Below, piece after piece: positions 8,989 to 18,145 of a stretch of 64,000 nt of DNA (its first letter is position 1; the number at the start of each line of letters is the position of its first letter). This DNA comes from Streptomyces orinoci (lineage in GTDB: Bacteria > Actinomycetota > Actinomycetes > Streptomycetales > Streptomycetaceae): the NCBI RefSeq assembly GCF_003121295.1, contig NZ_PHNC01000007.1:1-64000 (forward strand), read 5' to 3'. The notes under the pieces are model-generated. The model did no database searches. It was not told the origin of the DNA and saw only the letters and a list, made by a program, of their open reading frames with translations. The translations under genes and the position numbers were made by a program.

Positions 8989-11900
8989 TCAGCGGGCGAC
9001 CGAAGCCTCCTCCGTTGGCCGGCGGAACATCCGGGTCGCCGTGATCTCACCGTGCACCGTCTCCGCCCCCGCGTCCCGCTGGGGCAGGCCCGGCCGCAAG
9101 TGCTCCTCCACACTGATGTACTTCAGGCCCGCCCGCAGGTCCGCGTCATTGCGCAGCCGGATCACCAGCGGGAACTCGGCCAGCGCGGTGGTGTCGAACA
9201 GGCCGGTGGTGTACAGCAGTTGTACGCCCAGCGCATCGGCCACCGCCCGCTGGAGCTCCAGCAGATAGGTGGCGTTGGCCCGGCCGATGGGGTTGTCCAG
9301 GAACAGCGTGCCCGCATGCCGCTGCTTGTCCCGGCCCCGGTCGTTGCTGCGCAGCGCCGCCATGGTGCAGTACAGCGCGATGGCCGCGGTCAGCAGCTGG
9401 CCGCCGGAGAACACGTCTCCCATCTGCCCCACCGGCACCCGCTCGGCCCGCAGCACCGCGTCCGGCTTGAGGATCTCCACCGCGACCCCGCGCGGCTGCA
9501 GCGCCGCCCGTACCCCGCGCAGCAGCAGTGACATGCCGTCCCGGCGCAGGTCGGAGTTCTTCTTCACGGCCGCGCGGGTGGCCTCGTCGATGACCTCCCC
9601 GAGCCGTTCGGTGAGGGTGGACTGGTCCGGTTCCTCGAAGCGGATGCGCAGGAACTCCTGGCCCGACCACTCCCCCAGGCCCTCCGGCAGCCGGGACAGC
9701 CGCTGGGCCGAACGCAGCGTGGTGAGCGAGGACTCCACCAGGCCGCGCAGCCGGTCCACGATGCTGTCCCGGTTGCGTTCCAGCTGCTCCAGCTCGTCGC
9801 TGAGCACCCGCAGCCGGGGCGCGAAGGCCTCCGCCCAGGCGGCGGCGTGCTCCGGCAGCGCGGCCGCCGGGAGTTCGCGGATCTGCTGGCGGGCGGGGGT
9901 GCGTACCTGCTCATAGCGGGTGGAGTTGGCGTGCCGCACCAGGACGTCACTGGCCTCGCGGACGGCCGACTCGGCGGCCGACAGCTCGCCGGCGCAGCCG
10001 CGCAGCGAACGCCGCGCCTCGGCCGCGGCCTGCCGGGCCTCCTCCAGGGTGCCGGAGTACGGCTCGGGCAGCTCCTCCTCATCGGCGGAGGCGGAGTGGT
10101 CCCGCAGCAGATCGCGCAGCAGTGCGGCGGTGTCATCGAAGCCGGTGGCCGCGTCCTCGGCGGCGCGGTGGGCGCGCAGCAGGTCCGCGTGCGCGGTACG
10201 GGCGGCCTCCAACGCATCGGTAAGGGCGGCCAGTTCGCCGGTGGCGCTGCGCAGCAGCTCCTTGGCCTGCTCGGCGTCGGCGGGCACCAGCTCCGCGGGC
10301 AGCTCGGTGTGTGCCTCGCCGTCCGCCGGGGCCAGCCGCTCGGCCTCGCCGCGCAGCCGGCCCAGCTGCTCGCTGGCGGCCGAGGCGCGGGACTCCAGCA
10401 TCTGTACCAGTGCCTCGGCCCGGGCCGCGGCCGCCTGCCGGGACGGGCCGTCGGCGCCGTCCGGGCTCTGCAGCAGCTGCTCGGCGCGGGTGCGCACCTT
10501 GTTGGTGAGGCGGTCCAGTTCGGCGCGGGCCGCGCTCTCATCGCTCTCCGCGCGGGCCTGTTCGGCGCGCAGATCGGCGCCGACGCCGACCTTCTCGTAC
10601 ACCTGGGACGCCGCCCGGTATGCCTCGCGCAGCGCGGGCAGCGAGGCGGTGGACGCCTCCTGGCCCTCGCCCAGGTCCTCCGGGGCGCCGGCGATCTCGG
10701 CGCGTTCGGCGCGCAGCGCGCGGGCGGTGCGGTGGGCGTCGTCGGCGGCGCGCTGGGCGGCCCGCCGGTCCTCGTCCGCGGCCCGGGCCCGGTCCACACA
10801 GGCGGCCGCCCGCTCCTCGAACTCGGCCGCTTCCTCGGCCAGTTCACGCAGCCGCAGCTGCCAGTTGGCGCGCTCGCGCAGCCGGTGCGCCAGGCCCGCC
10901 AGGGCGTCGGCGACCCGGCGGGCCCGCTGGGCGGTTTCCTGACGCTCGTCACGCACCCGGGCCGTCTCGGCGGCCAGTTCCTCGGCCTCGGCCCGGGCGG
11001 TACGGACCTCGGCCAGCGCCTGGGCGGCGGCCTCGGCGGCGGTACGCGAGCGCTCGGCCTCGGCGGCCAGTTCGGTGATCCGGCCTGCCGGGCAGCCGGC
11101 CCGCCAGGAGGCCAGCCGGGCGGCCAGGGTGCGGTCCCCGGCCAGCCGGGCGGCGACCGCGCGGATCTCCTCGTCCCGGGCGGCGGCCCGCTCGCGCAGC
11201 TCGGTGCGCTCCTGGTCGGCGGCGCTCTCGTCGTGCATGGCCGGGTTCGGCGGCACCAGGAACACCGCCCCGTCCCCGTCCCGCGGCCCCGGCGGGGCCA
11301 GTAGCGCGGCGGCGGTGCCCACCGCGACCGCGGAGCGCGGCAACAGCGAGGCGGCGCCCAGGACTTCGCGGGCCCGGCTGTGGGCGTCGGGGTCGGTGAT
11401 GACCACGCCGTCCACCAGCTCGGGGCGGGCGGCCAGCACCGTGGCGTGGTCGGCGGGATCGACGGCCTGGGCCAGATAGCGCCAGCCGGGCAGCGCCGGG
11501 ATGCCGTGCTCGCCCAGGTACTCCACCGCGGCCAGCACATCCGGGCTGGGCGGCAGCAGCCCGCCGTCGCCCAGCGCGCCCAGGATGCGGGCGTCATCGG
11601 CGGCGGCGGTGCGCAGGTCGAACAACTGCCGCTCGGCGGCGGCCACATTCTCGTCCAGCAGCTCGCGCAGGGCGTCGGCGCTGCGGTCCAGCTCCTCGGC
11701 GGTCAGCGGGCCCTGGTCCGGGCCGCCGTCCGCCGCGGGGCCGTCCGCCCCGGGAACGGACGCCGACCGCTGGCCCGGCACCCGGCCGCCCGCCAAGGGC
11801 TGGGGCAGACCCAGGAGTTCGGCCAGCCGGGGCTCGGCGCCCAGGGACTCGGCGGCGCGCCGCTCGGCCTCGTACGCCGCCCGCGCGGCCTCGGCCCCGT

Positions 11901-13668
11901 CGGCGGCCCGGGCGGCCGCCAGCTCGGCCCGGCTCTCCGCGGCCGCGGCCTCCCGGGCCCGGTCGGCGGCCTCCTTGGCGGCTTCCCGGGCCGCCTCATA
12001 GGCGGCCAGGGCGGGCTTCTCGGCATCGCTGGCGGCCAGGGCGGCCCTGGCCGGGTCGGCATCCGGGGCGCTGTCGTCCAGCCAGCCGGCCTTCACCGCC
12101 TCGGCGGTCTCCTGCTCCACCTCGGCCAGCCGCTGGCGCAGATGACCCGCCTCGCTGCGGGCGCGCTGGGCCTCGGTAGCGGCGGCGGTGGCGTCCCGGT
12201 GGGCGGCCTCGCCGGCCTCCTGGAGGGCGGCCGAGCGGGCCTCCTGCTCATCGGCGAGCCGCTCGCCCTGCTCGGCGGCGCTGTTCAGGGCCCGTACCAG
12301 GTCGGCGGCGGCCCGGGTACGGGCGGCCAGGGCCGGTGCGGCGTCCCGTTCGGCCTCATGGATGGCGGCGGCCACCCGGGCCGAGCGGTCGGCGGCGGCC
12401 CGGTGACGCAGCACGGTCTCGGCGGCCTGCCAGGCGGAGTGCAGGGTACGGGCGTCATTGAGCTCCCGGCGCTGGGCGGCGGCGGCCTTCTCGGCCGCGG
12501 TCAGCGCCAAGGAGGCGTGCCGGTAGGCGAGTTCGGCGGCGATCAGCGAGGAGCGGGCCCGCGCGCCGTCGGCGTCGGTGACCCGGTGGGCGGCGGCCGC
12601 CACCTGCTCGGCCAGCTCGGCGGCGCGGCCGCGCTCCTCGGCGCCACGCGCCGACAGCCGGCGGGCCAGCAGACGAGTACGGCGCTCGGCAGCGGCGTGC
12701 ACGCCCCGCGCCTGCTCACGCCGGGCGCCGGCCTCGGCGATCCGGGAGAGCAGGTCCAGCGAGCCGGCGGTGAAGTCGCGTTCGGCGGTGAGTTCGGCCC
12801 GGCGGCCCAGCTTGTGGGCGAAGCCGTGCACCAGGTCGGCCAGGCCGTCGGTGTCCCGGGTGTCGGTGACGGCGCGCAGCAGCAGATCGGTGAAGTCGGA
12901 GTCGTTCTTCACCGCGAACAGGCCGGCCGCCTCGCCCTCATCGGCGTTCATCTCCCGCTGGTAGCGGAAGAGTTCGGGGTCCAGGCCCAGCTCGCCGAGG
13001 TGTTCGTTCCAGCGCTCATGGATCTCCTCCCACACCACGTCCAGGTGCGGGTACGCCTTGCCGGCCTCGGTGAGCGCGTCACGGAAGCCCTTCATGGTGC
13101 GGCGGCGTCCCCGGGCACCGGAGGCGCCCGAATGCGCGGCGCCGGAGGCGCCGTCGGCGGGGCCGCGCATGGCGGTGGACTCCGAAACCGGCAGCGAGTC
13201 CAGACTCAGGCCGGGCCCCGGGCGGAAGGAGTACCAGGCCTCGGCGAACTTCCGCGGGTCATTGGAGACTTGGCGGCCACGCCACTCGCTGACCTTGCCG
13301 ACCACCACGCTCTCGCCGGTGAGGACATGCTGCCACTCCAGGGCCACATGCCCGCAGTCGTCGGCCAGCAGGAACTTGCGCAGCACACCGGAGCTGGCGC
13401 CGCCCAGAGTGTTGCGGTGGCCGGGCAGCATCACCGAGAAGATCAGCTTGAGCAGGACGGACTTGCCGCCGCCGTTCTCCAGGAAGAGCACGCCCGCGGG
13501 CGCCGGGCGGCGCGGCGGGCCGACCGGCTCCTCCTCGAAGAACTCCGCCTGGGCGGGCGCGGGAGACGGCACCGGGGCTCCGACCCCGCGCAGGTCCAGC
13601 ACGGTGTCGGCGTAGCGCGCACCGGCGGGCCCGATGGAGTAGAGGCGGACCCGGGACAGCTCGTACAT
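8989..13668 (-). CDS. giant SMC/MukB/JetC-like ATPase
   Basis: Protein of 1559 residues with the architecture of MukB/MksB/JetC condensin ATPases. N-terminal Walker A VLFLENGGGKS (about 60-70; the first Gly of the GxxGxGKS consensus is Leu/Glu). Then long Ala/Glu/Arg-rich coiled coil, a compact central block near 690-800 (YLGEHGIPALPGWRYLAQAV, then VDGVVITDPDAHS) that resembles a hinge insert, more coiled coil, signature FSGGQ near 1419 and Walker-B-like GTLFLDNPIG near 1453. The residue after the Walker B Asp is Asn rather than the usual catalytic Glu. Last gene of an operon with a MukE-like (40 nt upstream) and a kleisin-like gene. Expected to load on DNA; whether it serves chromosome organisation or plasmid defence is open. 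Confidence 0.8.
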   Translation of the reverse strand: MYELSRVRLYSIGPAGARYADTVLDLRGVGAPVPSPAPAQAEFFEEEPVGPPRRPAPAGVLFLENGGGKSVLLKLIFSVMLPGHRNTLGGASSGVLRKFLLADDCGHVALEWQHVLTGESVVVGKVSEWRGRQVSNDPRKFAEAWYSFRPGPGLSLDSLPVSESTAMRGPADGASGAAHSGASGARGRRRTMKGFRDALTEAGKAYPHLDVVWEEIHERWNEHLGELGLDPELFRYQREMNADEGEAAGLFAVKNDSDFTDLLLRAVTDTRDTDGLADLVHGFAHKLGRRAELTAERDFTAGSLDLLSRIAEAGARREQARGVHAAAERRTRLLARRLSARGAEERGRAAELAEQVAAAAHRVTDADGARARSSLIAAELAYRHASLALTAAEKAAAAQRRELNDARTLHSAWQAAETVLRHRAAADRSARVAAAIHEAERDAAPALAARTRAAADLVRALNSAAEQGERLADEQEARSAALQEAGEAAHRDATAAATEAQRARSEAGHLRQRLAEVEQETAEAVKAGWLDDSAPDADPARAALAASDAEKPALAAYEAAREAAKEAADRAREAAAAESRAELAAARAADGAEAARAAYEAERRAAESLGAEPRLAELLGLPQPLAGGRVPGQRSASVPGADGPAADGGPDQGPLTAEELDRSADALRELLDENVAAAERQLFDLRTAAADDARILGALGDGGLLPPSPDVLAAVEYLGEHGIPALPGWRYLAQAVDPADHATVLAARPELVDGVVITDPDAHSRAREVLGAASLLPRSAVAVGTAAALLAPPGPRDGDGAVFLVPPNPAMHDESAADQERTELRERAAARDEEIRAVAARLAGDRTLAARLASWRAGCPAGRITELAAEAERSRTAAEAAAQALAEVRTARAEAEELAAETARVRDERQETAQRARRVADALAGLAHRLRERANWQLRLRELAEEAAEFEERAAACVDRARAADEDRRAAQRAADDAHRTARALRAERAEIAGAPEDLGEGQEASTASLPALREAYRAASQVYEKVGVGADLRAEQARAESDESAARAELDRLTNKVRTRAEQLLQSPDGADGPSRQAAAARAEALVQMLESRASAASEQLGRLRGEAERLAPADGEAHTELPAELVPADAEQAKELLRSATGELAALTDALEAARTAHADLLRAHRAAEDAATGFDDTAALLRDLLRDHSASADEEELPEPYSGTLEEARQAAAEARRSLRGCAGELSAAESAVREASDVLVRHANSTRYEQVRTPARQQIRELPAAALPEHAAAWAEAFAPRLRVLSDELEQLERNRDSIVDRLRGLVESSLTTLRSAQRLSRLPEGLGEWSGQEFLRIRFEEPDQSTLTERLGEVIDEATRAAVKKNSDLRRDGMSLLLRGVRAALQPRGVAVEILKPDAVLRAERVPVGQMGDVFSGGQLLTAAIALYCTMAALRSNDRGRDKQRHAGTLFLDNPIGRANATYLLELQRAVADALGVQLLYTTGLFDTTALAEFPLVIRLRNDADLRAGLKYISVEEHLRPGLPQRDAGAETVHGEITATRMFRRPTEEASVAR

Positions 13669-13708
13669 GGCGGCGGACTCTCGTTGATCGCTGGTGGTTG
13701 GCGGGAGT

Positions 13709-14605
13709 TCAGGAGTGGAAGGGCAGGCCGGCGTCGGCGACCAGGTCGAGGTCGTCGGCCTCGTCCGGCGGCAGCAGGGTGGCGGAGCCGTCGGCGACGG
13801 GCACCACGCCCAGTTCCAGCAGCTCGGTCATGGCGGCGTTGCCCGCCATGTCGCGTACCTGGAGCTGGTAGCGCGGGGTGGTGCGGTAGGTGCCGCCGGA
13901 TTCGTCGCCGGTGCGCTGGAGGAAGCCGGAGTCCACCAGGAAGGTGACCGCCTTGGCGATGATGCCGGTGGTGGAACCGGCCAGCCGGCGGGCGTCCTTG
14001 GTGGCGCCGGTGGCGCTGCGCCGGGCGTAGACCCGCCAGGCGGCCTCCAGGCCGGGGGCGTCGGTGACGGGATCGGTGTTCTCGCCCTGCTCGGCGGCCC
14101 GCTCCTCAAGCCGGCGGCATGCCTGGCGGACAAAGGCGTCCACGCCGTTGACGGTGACCCGGCCGATATAGCCGTCGTCGGCCAGGTCCTCGGGGCGCGG
14201 GAAGGCCAGGGCGGCGACCGCGAGGTGGGCCAGTCCGTGCAGGAAGCGGTCGCCGGAGTCCACGGTGGCGCGGCGGGCGTAGTCGCCCATCCGGACGGCG
14301 AAGACGGAGTCCTCGGCGGCGGTCACCGCCATACCGGCCCGGGTGGAGACCTCCAGGACCACCAGGCCCAGGCCGGCGGCGATGGCGTCGGCGAGCCGGG
14401 CGAAGGAGGGGTCCTCGCGGTGGCGGCGCAGGAGTTCGGCGTATTCGGCGTCGCGGGCGGGGGCGAGTTTGGGCTGCAGGCCGAAGGCGATCAGGCGGGC
14501 CGCGTCGGCGGCGTCAGCCGGGGTCACCGCGCCGGGTGCCGTTGCCCTGGGCCCGGGCTCCTCCGGCTGCGCGGTTGCTTCGCCGTCGGTCTCGTAGTCG
14601 GTCAC
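13709..14605 (-). CDS. MukE/JetB-like accessory subunit of SMC complex
   Basis: About 298 residues. I choose the GTG at 14605 (VTDYETDGEATAQPEE) because ACAGGAGT lies 8 nt before it; the in-frame GTG at 14614 has no such site. The first ~40 residues are acidic/Pro-rich and look disordered. The body is helical with LRRHREDPSFARLADAIAAGL, VLEVSTRAGMAVTAAED and a C-terminal winged-helix-like region (AKAVTFLVDSGFLQRTG, then YRTTPRYQLQVRDMAGN), as expected for MukE/MksE/JetB proteins. The family call rests on this and on gene order kleisin-MukE-SMC. Downstream spacing to the SMC gene is 40 nt, so translation is probably linked. Confidence 0.65.
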   Translation of the reverse strand: MTDYETDGEATAQPEEPGPRATAPGAVTPADAADAARLIAFGLQPKLAPARDAEYAELLRRHREDPSFARLADAIAAGLGLVVLEVSTRAGMAVTAAEDSVFAVRMGDYARRATVDSGDRFLHGLAHLAVAALAFPRPEDLADDGYIGRVTVNGVDAFVRQACRRLEERAAEQGENTDPVTDAPGLEAAWRVYARRSATGATKDARRLAGSTTGIIAKAVTFLVDSGFLQRTGDESGGTYRTTPRYQLQVRDMAGNAAMTELLELGVVPVADGSATLLPPDEADDLDLVADAGLPFHS

Positions 14606-14715
14606 GTGCTCCACTCCTGTGGTTGCGGACTGGGGATTTCGCCCCGGACCCGCCCTTTCACCGTTTCTCTCGGGGGCTCCGCCCCCATGCCCCCCGGCTG
14701 CGGACCGTGGGGGCC

Positions 14716-14749
14716 GGTCGCGCAGTTCCCCGCGCCCCTTAAGGGGCGC
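14716..14749. repeat. dispersed gene-end repeat, copy 2, inside the SMC operon
   Basis: GGTCGCGCAGTTCCCC followed by the perfect palindrome GCGCCCCTT/AAGGGGCGC (14732-14749), which abuts the stop codon of the kleisin-like gene. Elsewhere in the window this element ends transcription units; here it sits between two genes of the same complex and could attenuate expression of the downstream pair. Confidence 0.75.
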
Positions 14750-16266
14750 TACGCACCCCGCTCCGCCGCCATACCCGCCGCGTCCAGCAGCGCCTTCCCG
14801 ACAATCAAGTCGGCCCCGCCGAACTCGGGATCATGCAACTGCGTGCCGTCATCGACCGCGAACAACAGCTCCTGCTCCCCCTGCCGATAGGCGGTCCCCA
14901 CCGCCGGGCTGGCCGCATGCACCGCCAACAGCGCGACCAGGTACGGCAGTTCGGGGTCCCGGCGGCGCGCGTCCGCCAGCAGCCCGGACAGCCGTCTCGG
15001 CGCGTCCGGCGGGAGGTCCAGCAACTCCAGCGCCGAAGCCAGCTGTTCCTCGCTGAACCGGCTGTCGTCCGGCGTCTCCACCAGATCCGGCTCCGGCATC
15101 TCCGCCCCCAGATGCTCCCGCTCCGCCGGCGGGGTGAGCAGCATCTCCACCAGGTCCCCCACCCGCACCGAGACCGGTGTACGCAGCCCCGTGCCCCGGG
15201 CGAAGAAGGCGTCCGTGACCCTGGTGGCCCGTTCCACCGGCAGCGGCAGCACGGGGGCGACCAGCTGCCCGTAAAGGTCCAGCCCGGCCCGCGCGGCGGG
15301 TGCGGCGAAGGCCTGCCGGTCCTGTTCGGCGCGGAACAGCGGACCGGCCTGGAGCAGCCGGGACTGCAACTGGGTATGCCGGCGGATGCAGTCCTTGACG
15401 ATGTCCACCAGCTCGGCGGCCCGCCGCTTGTGCTCCGGCTCCTCCGTCTCGTCCCGCGCCTTGCGGATATTGGTGAGGATGGCGTTCTCGTGCCGGTAGC
15501 GGTCGGCGACGTGCTCCAGCGCCTCGGCGATCATGTCGGGGACGGTGCGCAGCCAGTCCACGGCCCGGACGTTGCGCCGGGTGGCGTCCAGCGTCTTGCG
15601 CAGGGTCTCCGCGTACTGGACGGTGCGGTAGCGGGCCTGCTCGGCGGCGAGCTGCGCATCGGCCAGCCGGCCCCGGCTGATCAGCACCTCCAGCTTGACC
15701 TCGGCGGCGATCTGGGCGCTGGTGACATCCGTGTCCAGCGCGCCCACCAGGACGTTGACCGCCTCGTCGGTGGTGCGCAGAAACACCGTGCCGCCGGGGC
15801 CCGGCACCTCCTCGATCAGCTTGAAGTCGTAGTCGCGGCGGACATACACACCGTCCGCCCCGAAGGTGCCGTAGACGGCGCGGAAGCCGCGGTCCACGCT
15901 GCCGACGTTGATGAGGTTCTCCAGCACCCAGCGGGCCACCCGTTCATGCTCCGCGGCCGGGCGCTGCGGCGCCTGGGCGGCGACCCTGGGCAGCAGTCTG
16001 GCGACTATCTGCTCATGGTCGGCGCCGGTGTCGAAGTCCATGTTCAGGGTGACCAGGTCGATGGCGGCCAGGGCCACCTCGGCCATCGCGTACACCCCGT
16101 ACTCACCGGCCAGATTGGCCTTGCGGGCGTCCAGGTCGTGCAGTGGCGCGGTGCAGGCGAGGGCGCGCAGCCGCCGCGCCAGGCCCTCGTCGGCCGCGGG
16201 GCCCGGGGCTGGACGCGTATCGCCATTGAGCTGGGGCGAAGCGGCCGTCTGGGCTGGAGAAGTCAC
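14749..16266 (-). CDS. MukF/MksF/JetA-like kleisin subunit
   Basis: About 505 residues from GTG 16266 (VTSPAQTAASPQLNGD); an upstream in-frame GTG at 16311 would add 15 residues that look non-coding. Visible: N-terminal winged-helix-like segment RRLRALACTAPLHDLDARKANL, AEHERVARWVLENLIN, then VYVRRDYDFKLIEE, a long helical middle with EALEHVADRYRHENAI, and a C-terminal domain RFSEEQLASALELLDLP. This resembles the JetA/MksF class of large kleisins. First gene of the SMC operon: a repeat-bearing 143-nt gap separates it from the MukE-like gene. The 5-oxoproline transporter pair lies upstream on the same strand, 72 nt away, so read-through from that unit is possible. Confidence 0.65.
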   Translation of the reverse strand: MTSPAQTAASPQLNGDTRPAPGPAADEGLARRLRALACTAPLHDLDARKANLAGEYGVYAMAEVALAAIDLVTLNMDFDTGADHEQIVARLLPRVAAQAPQRPAAEHERVARWVLENLINVGSVDRGFRAVYGTFGADGVYVRRDYDFKLIEEVPGPGGTVFLRTTDEAVNVLVGALDTDVTSAQIAAEVKLEVLISRGRLADAQLAAEQARYRTVQYAETLRKTLDATRRNVRAVDWLRTVPDMIAEALEHVADRYRHENAILTNIRKARDETEEPEHKRRAAELVDIVKDCIRRHTQLQSRLLQAGPLFRAEQDRQAFAAPAARAGLDLYGQLVAPVLPLPVERATRVTDAFFARGTGLRTPVSVRVGDLVEMLLTPPAEREHLGAEMPEPDLVETPDDSRFSEEQLASALELLDLPPDAPRRLSGLLADARRRDPELPYLVALLAVHAASPAVGTAYRQGEQELLFAVDDGTQLHDPEFGGADLIVGKALLDAAGMAAERGA

Positions 16267-16338
16267 GTCGCACAGAGTAGGCGGTCCCTCGGACAACGGA
16301 CGAAACGGCACGGGCCTCGGGCGCTTTGGCCGCCCGAC

Positions 16339-17307
16339 TCAAACCGCAAAAAGGTACATGATTCCTATATTTGCTCCAAGCAGGATGAATGCCGTGGGCA
16401 GTTGGGCCTTGATGGGGCCATAGCGGTCCTCGAGCTCCAGCAGGGCCGCCGGAACCAGGTTGTAGTTGGCGGCCATCGGCGTCACCAGGGTCCCGCAGAA
16501 TCCGGCCAGCATCCCCACCGCCAGTACCGCCGGGGCGTCCCCGTGCGCCTGCCGGACCAGCACCGGCCAGCCGACCGCGGCCGTCATCACCGGGAAGGCG
16601 GCGAAGCCATTGCCCATCACCACGGTGAACAGGAACATCCCCACGCAATAGACCACCACTGCCGCGAACACCGAGCCCGAGGGCAGCACCGCGGTGGTGA
16701 TCCGGCGCACCTGCTCCCCCACGCCCGCCTTGGCGAAGATGGCCCCCAGCGTGGCCAGCAGCTGGGGCAGCAGCAGGGCCCAGCCCGCCGACTCCAGTAT
16801 CGAACGCCCCGCGTGCAGCGGGACGGCCGGGCGCCGCTCGCGCAGCAGCAGCATGCCCAGGGCGAGCGCCACCATCGCCCCCAGTCCCAGGCCGAGGATG
16901 GTCTCACTGCCCTTCTCCAGCAGCGGCCGGCCGTCCAGGCGCACCCTTTTCAGCCCCACCGCGCAGACCAGGGCCACCGCCGGGATGGCCAGCGCGGGCA
17001 GAAACAGCCGGGTGCCGAACCGCCGGGCGTAGTCGGCGCGTTGGGCGGGTGTGGTGGTACGGACCGCGCCGCGCCCGGTGCGTCCGAAGCCGCCCAGGCA
17101 GATCATCACCAGCACCGCCAGCCCCAATGGCTCGGCCGGGGCCCGTTTCTGGACGACCCAGGTGCTGTAGCAGAAGCCCAGGCCCAGCAGGCTCCAGAAG
17201 GCCGCGCTGCCCAGGCGCCGGGGGTTGGAGCGGTCCATCAGCATCTGCCCGGCCATCACCAGGAACAGCCCGCCCGCCAGCCAGAAGAACCACTCGGCCC
17301 GGATCAC
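16339..17307 (-). CDS. DUF979 membrane protein, putative 5-oxoproline transport
   Basis: About 322 residues, GTG start at 17307 (VIRAEWFFWLAGGLFLVMAG) overlapping the DUF969 stop (GTGA). At least eight hydrophobic helices are visible, for example LGLAVLVMICLGGFG, SVFAAVVVYCVGMFLF, VLAVGMLAGFCGTLVTPMAANY and FILLGANIGIMYLFAV. DUF969/DUF979 pairs are usually found with pxpABC, and I infer that they import 5-oxoproline or a related lactam. The PGQVLAAFGNGF / MGNGFAAFP elements seen across the pair recall ion-transporter-superfamily discontinuous helices. Confidence 0.82.
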   Translation of the reverse strand: MIRAEWFFWLAGGLFLVMAGQMLMDRSNPRRLGSAAFWSLLGLGFCYSTWVVQKRAPAEPLGLAVLVMICLGGFGRTGRGAVRTTTPAQRADYARRFGTRLFLPALAIPAVALVCAVGLKRVRLDGRPLLEKGSETILGLGLGAMVALALGMLLLRERRPAVPLHAGRSILESAGWALLLPQLLATLGAIFAKAGVGEQVRRITTAVLPSGSVFAAVVVYCVGMFLFTVVMGNGFAAFPVMTAAVGWPVLVRQAHGDAPAVLAVGMLAGFCGTLVTPMAANYNLVPAALLELEDRYGPIKAQLPTAFILLGANIGIMYLFAV

Positions 17308-17993
17308 AGCGAACCGCCCGGGTGCCCGTTCATGTCCAGGTTCAGGTGCCCGTCCAGGCGCAGCAGCCGCCAGCCGTGCACCAGCAGGGCGCATACGGCG
17401 GTCGGGATCGCCCACAGCGCCAGCCGCAGCGGTTCCAGATGGGTGTGGTAAGTGGCGTTGGCAAAGCCGGTGATCAGCAGGATCGAGCCAACGGCCAGAA
17501 AGATGTCCTCGCCGAAGAAGTAGCCGACATTGTCCGCGCTGGCCGCGAAGGAACGTATCCGCTCGCGCACCCGGTCCGGCAGCGGACCGTGCACCCGCTC
17601 GGCCGCGCCCTCCGCCATGGGCGCGGCCAGCGGCCGTACCGTCTGTGCGTGCCCCAGCACTCCGGCCAGGCCGAGGGCGGCGGTGAGCTGGCGCAGCAGC
17701 AGATACAGGGCGAGGAAGCGGCCGGTGGTGAGCCCGGCGAAGCGGGTGATCACCCGGCGGGCCTGCTCCTGGAGCCCATACCGCTCCAGCAGGCCGATGA
17801 CCGGCAGGGTGACCGAGAAGACGGTCACCGCCCGGCTGTCGGCGAAGCCGTTGCCAAAGGCGGCCAGCACCTGTCCCGGTGACAGTCCGCCGAGCAGTCC
17901 GGTGGCGATGCCCGCCGTACCGACCACCAACAGGGGGTGACGGCGGGTGGCGAAGCCCGCCACCACCACCAGGACACCAAGGAGCACGAGCAT
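17304..17993 (-). CDS. DUF969 membrane protein, putative 5-oxoproline transport
   Basis: 229 residues with about six TM helices; starts MLVLLGVLVVVAGFATRRHP after GGAGGGGGACAT, a strong ribosome-binding site. GGLSPGQVLAAFGNGFADSR and VFSVTLPVIGLLERYG are the recognisable DUF969 segments. It is the first gene of the DUF969-DUF979 pair (4-nt overlap) and is divergent from the GntR gene; both promoters must lie in 17994-18145, which also holds an operator-like palindrome. Confidence 0.82.
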   Translation of the reverse strand: MLVLLGVLVVVAGFATRRHPLLVVGTAGIATGLLGGLSPGQVLAAFGNGFADSRAVTVFSVTLPVIGLLERYGLQEQARRVITRFAGLTTGRFLALYLLLRQLTAALGLAGVLGHAQTVRPLAAPMAEGAAERVHGPLPDRVRERIRSFAASADNVGYFFGEDIFLAVGSILLITGFANATYHTHLEPLRLALWAIPTAVCALLVHGWRLLRLDGHLNLDMNGHPGGSL

Positions 17994-18097
17994 ATGTCCC
18001 CCTCCACGCTCGGAAGTTGCGGGGTTCGGAAGTCATAGGGGCGGTCCGGCCGGGAAGTTGGCCGGCTTGGGAGTTGACTGGCGAGGAGGCTAAGCTG

Positions 18098-18108
18098 TTG
18101 TTCAACAA
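18098..18108. promoter_or_regulatory. TTGTTCAACAA palindrome, candidate GntR operator
   Basis: An 11-nt odd palindrome TTGTT-C-AACAA, AT-rich against a GC-rich background, in the 152-nt region between divergent DUF969 and the GntR regulator. FadR-subfamily regulators bind short palindromes of this size near their own genes; assignment is by position only. Confidence 0.4.
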
Positions 18109-18145
18109 TCCTCAATAGACCGGACCCTGAGGGAAGTTGACCGCC

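Noticed and set aside
11380..13947. 855-residue plus-strand frame opposite the SMC-like gene
   Set aside because: Low-complexity mirror frame of a coiled-coil gene, without start signals or domains.
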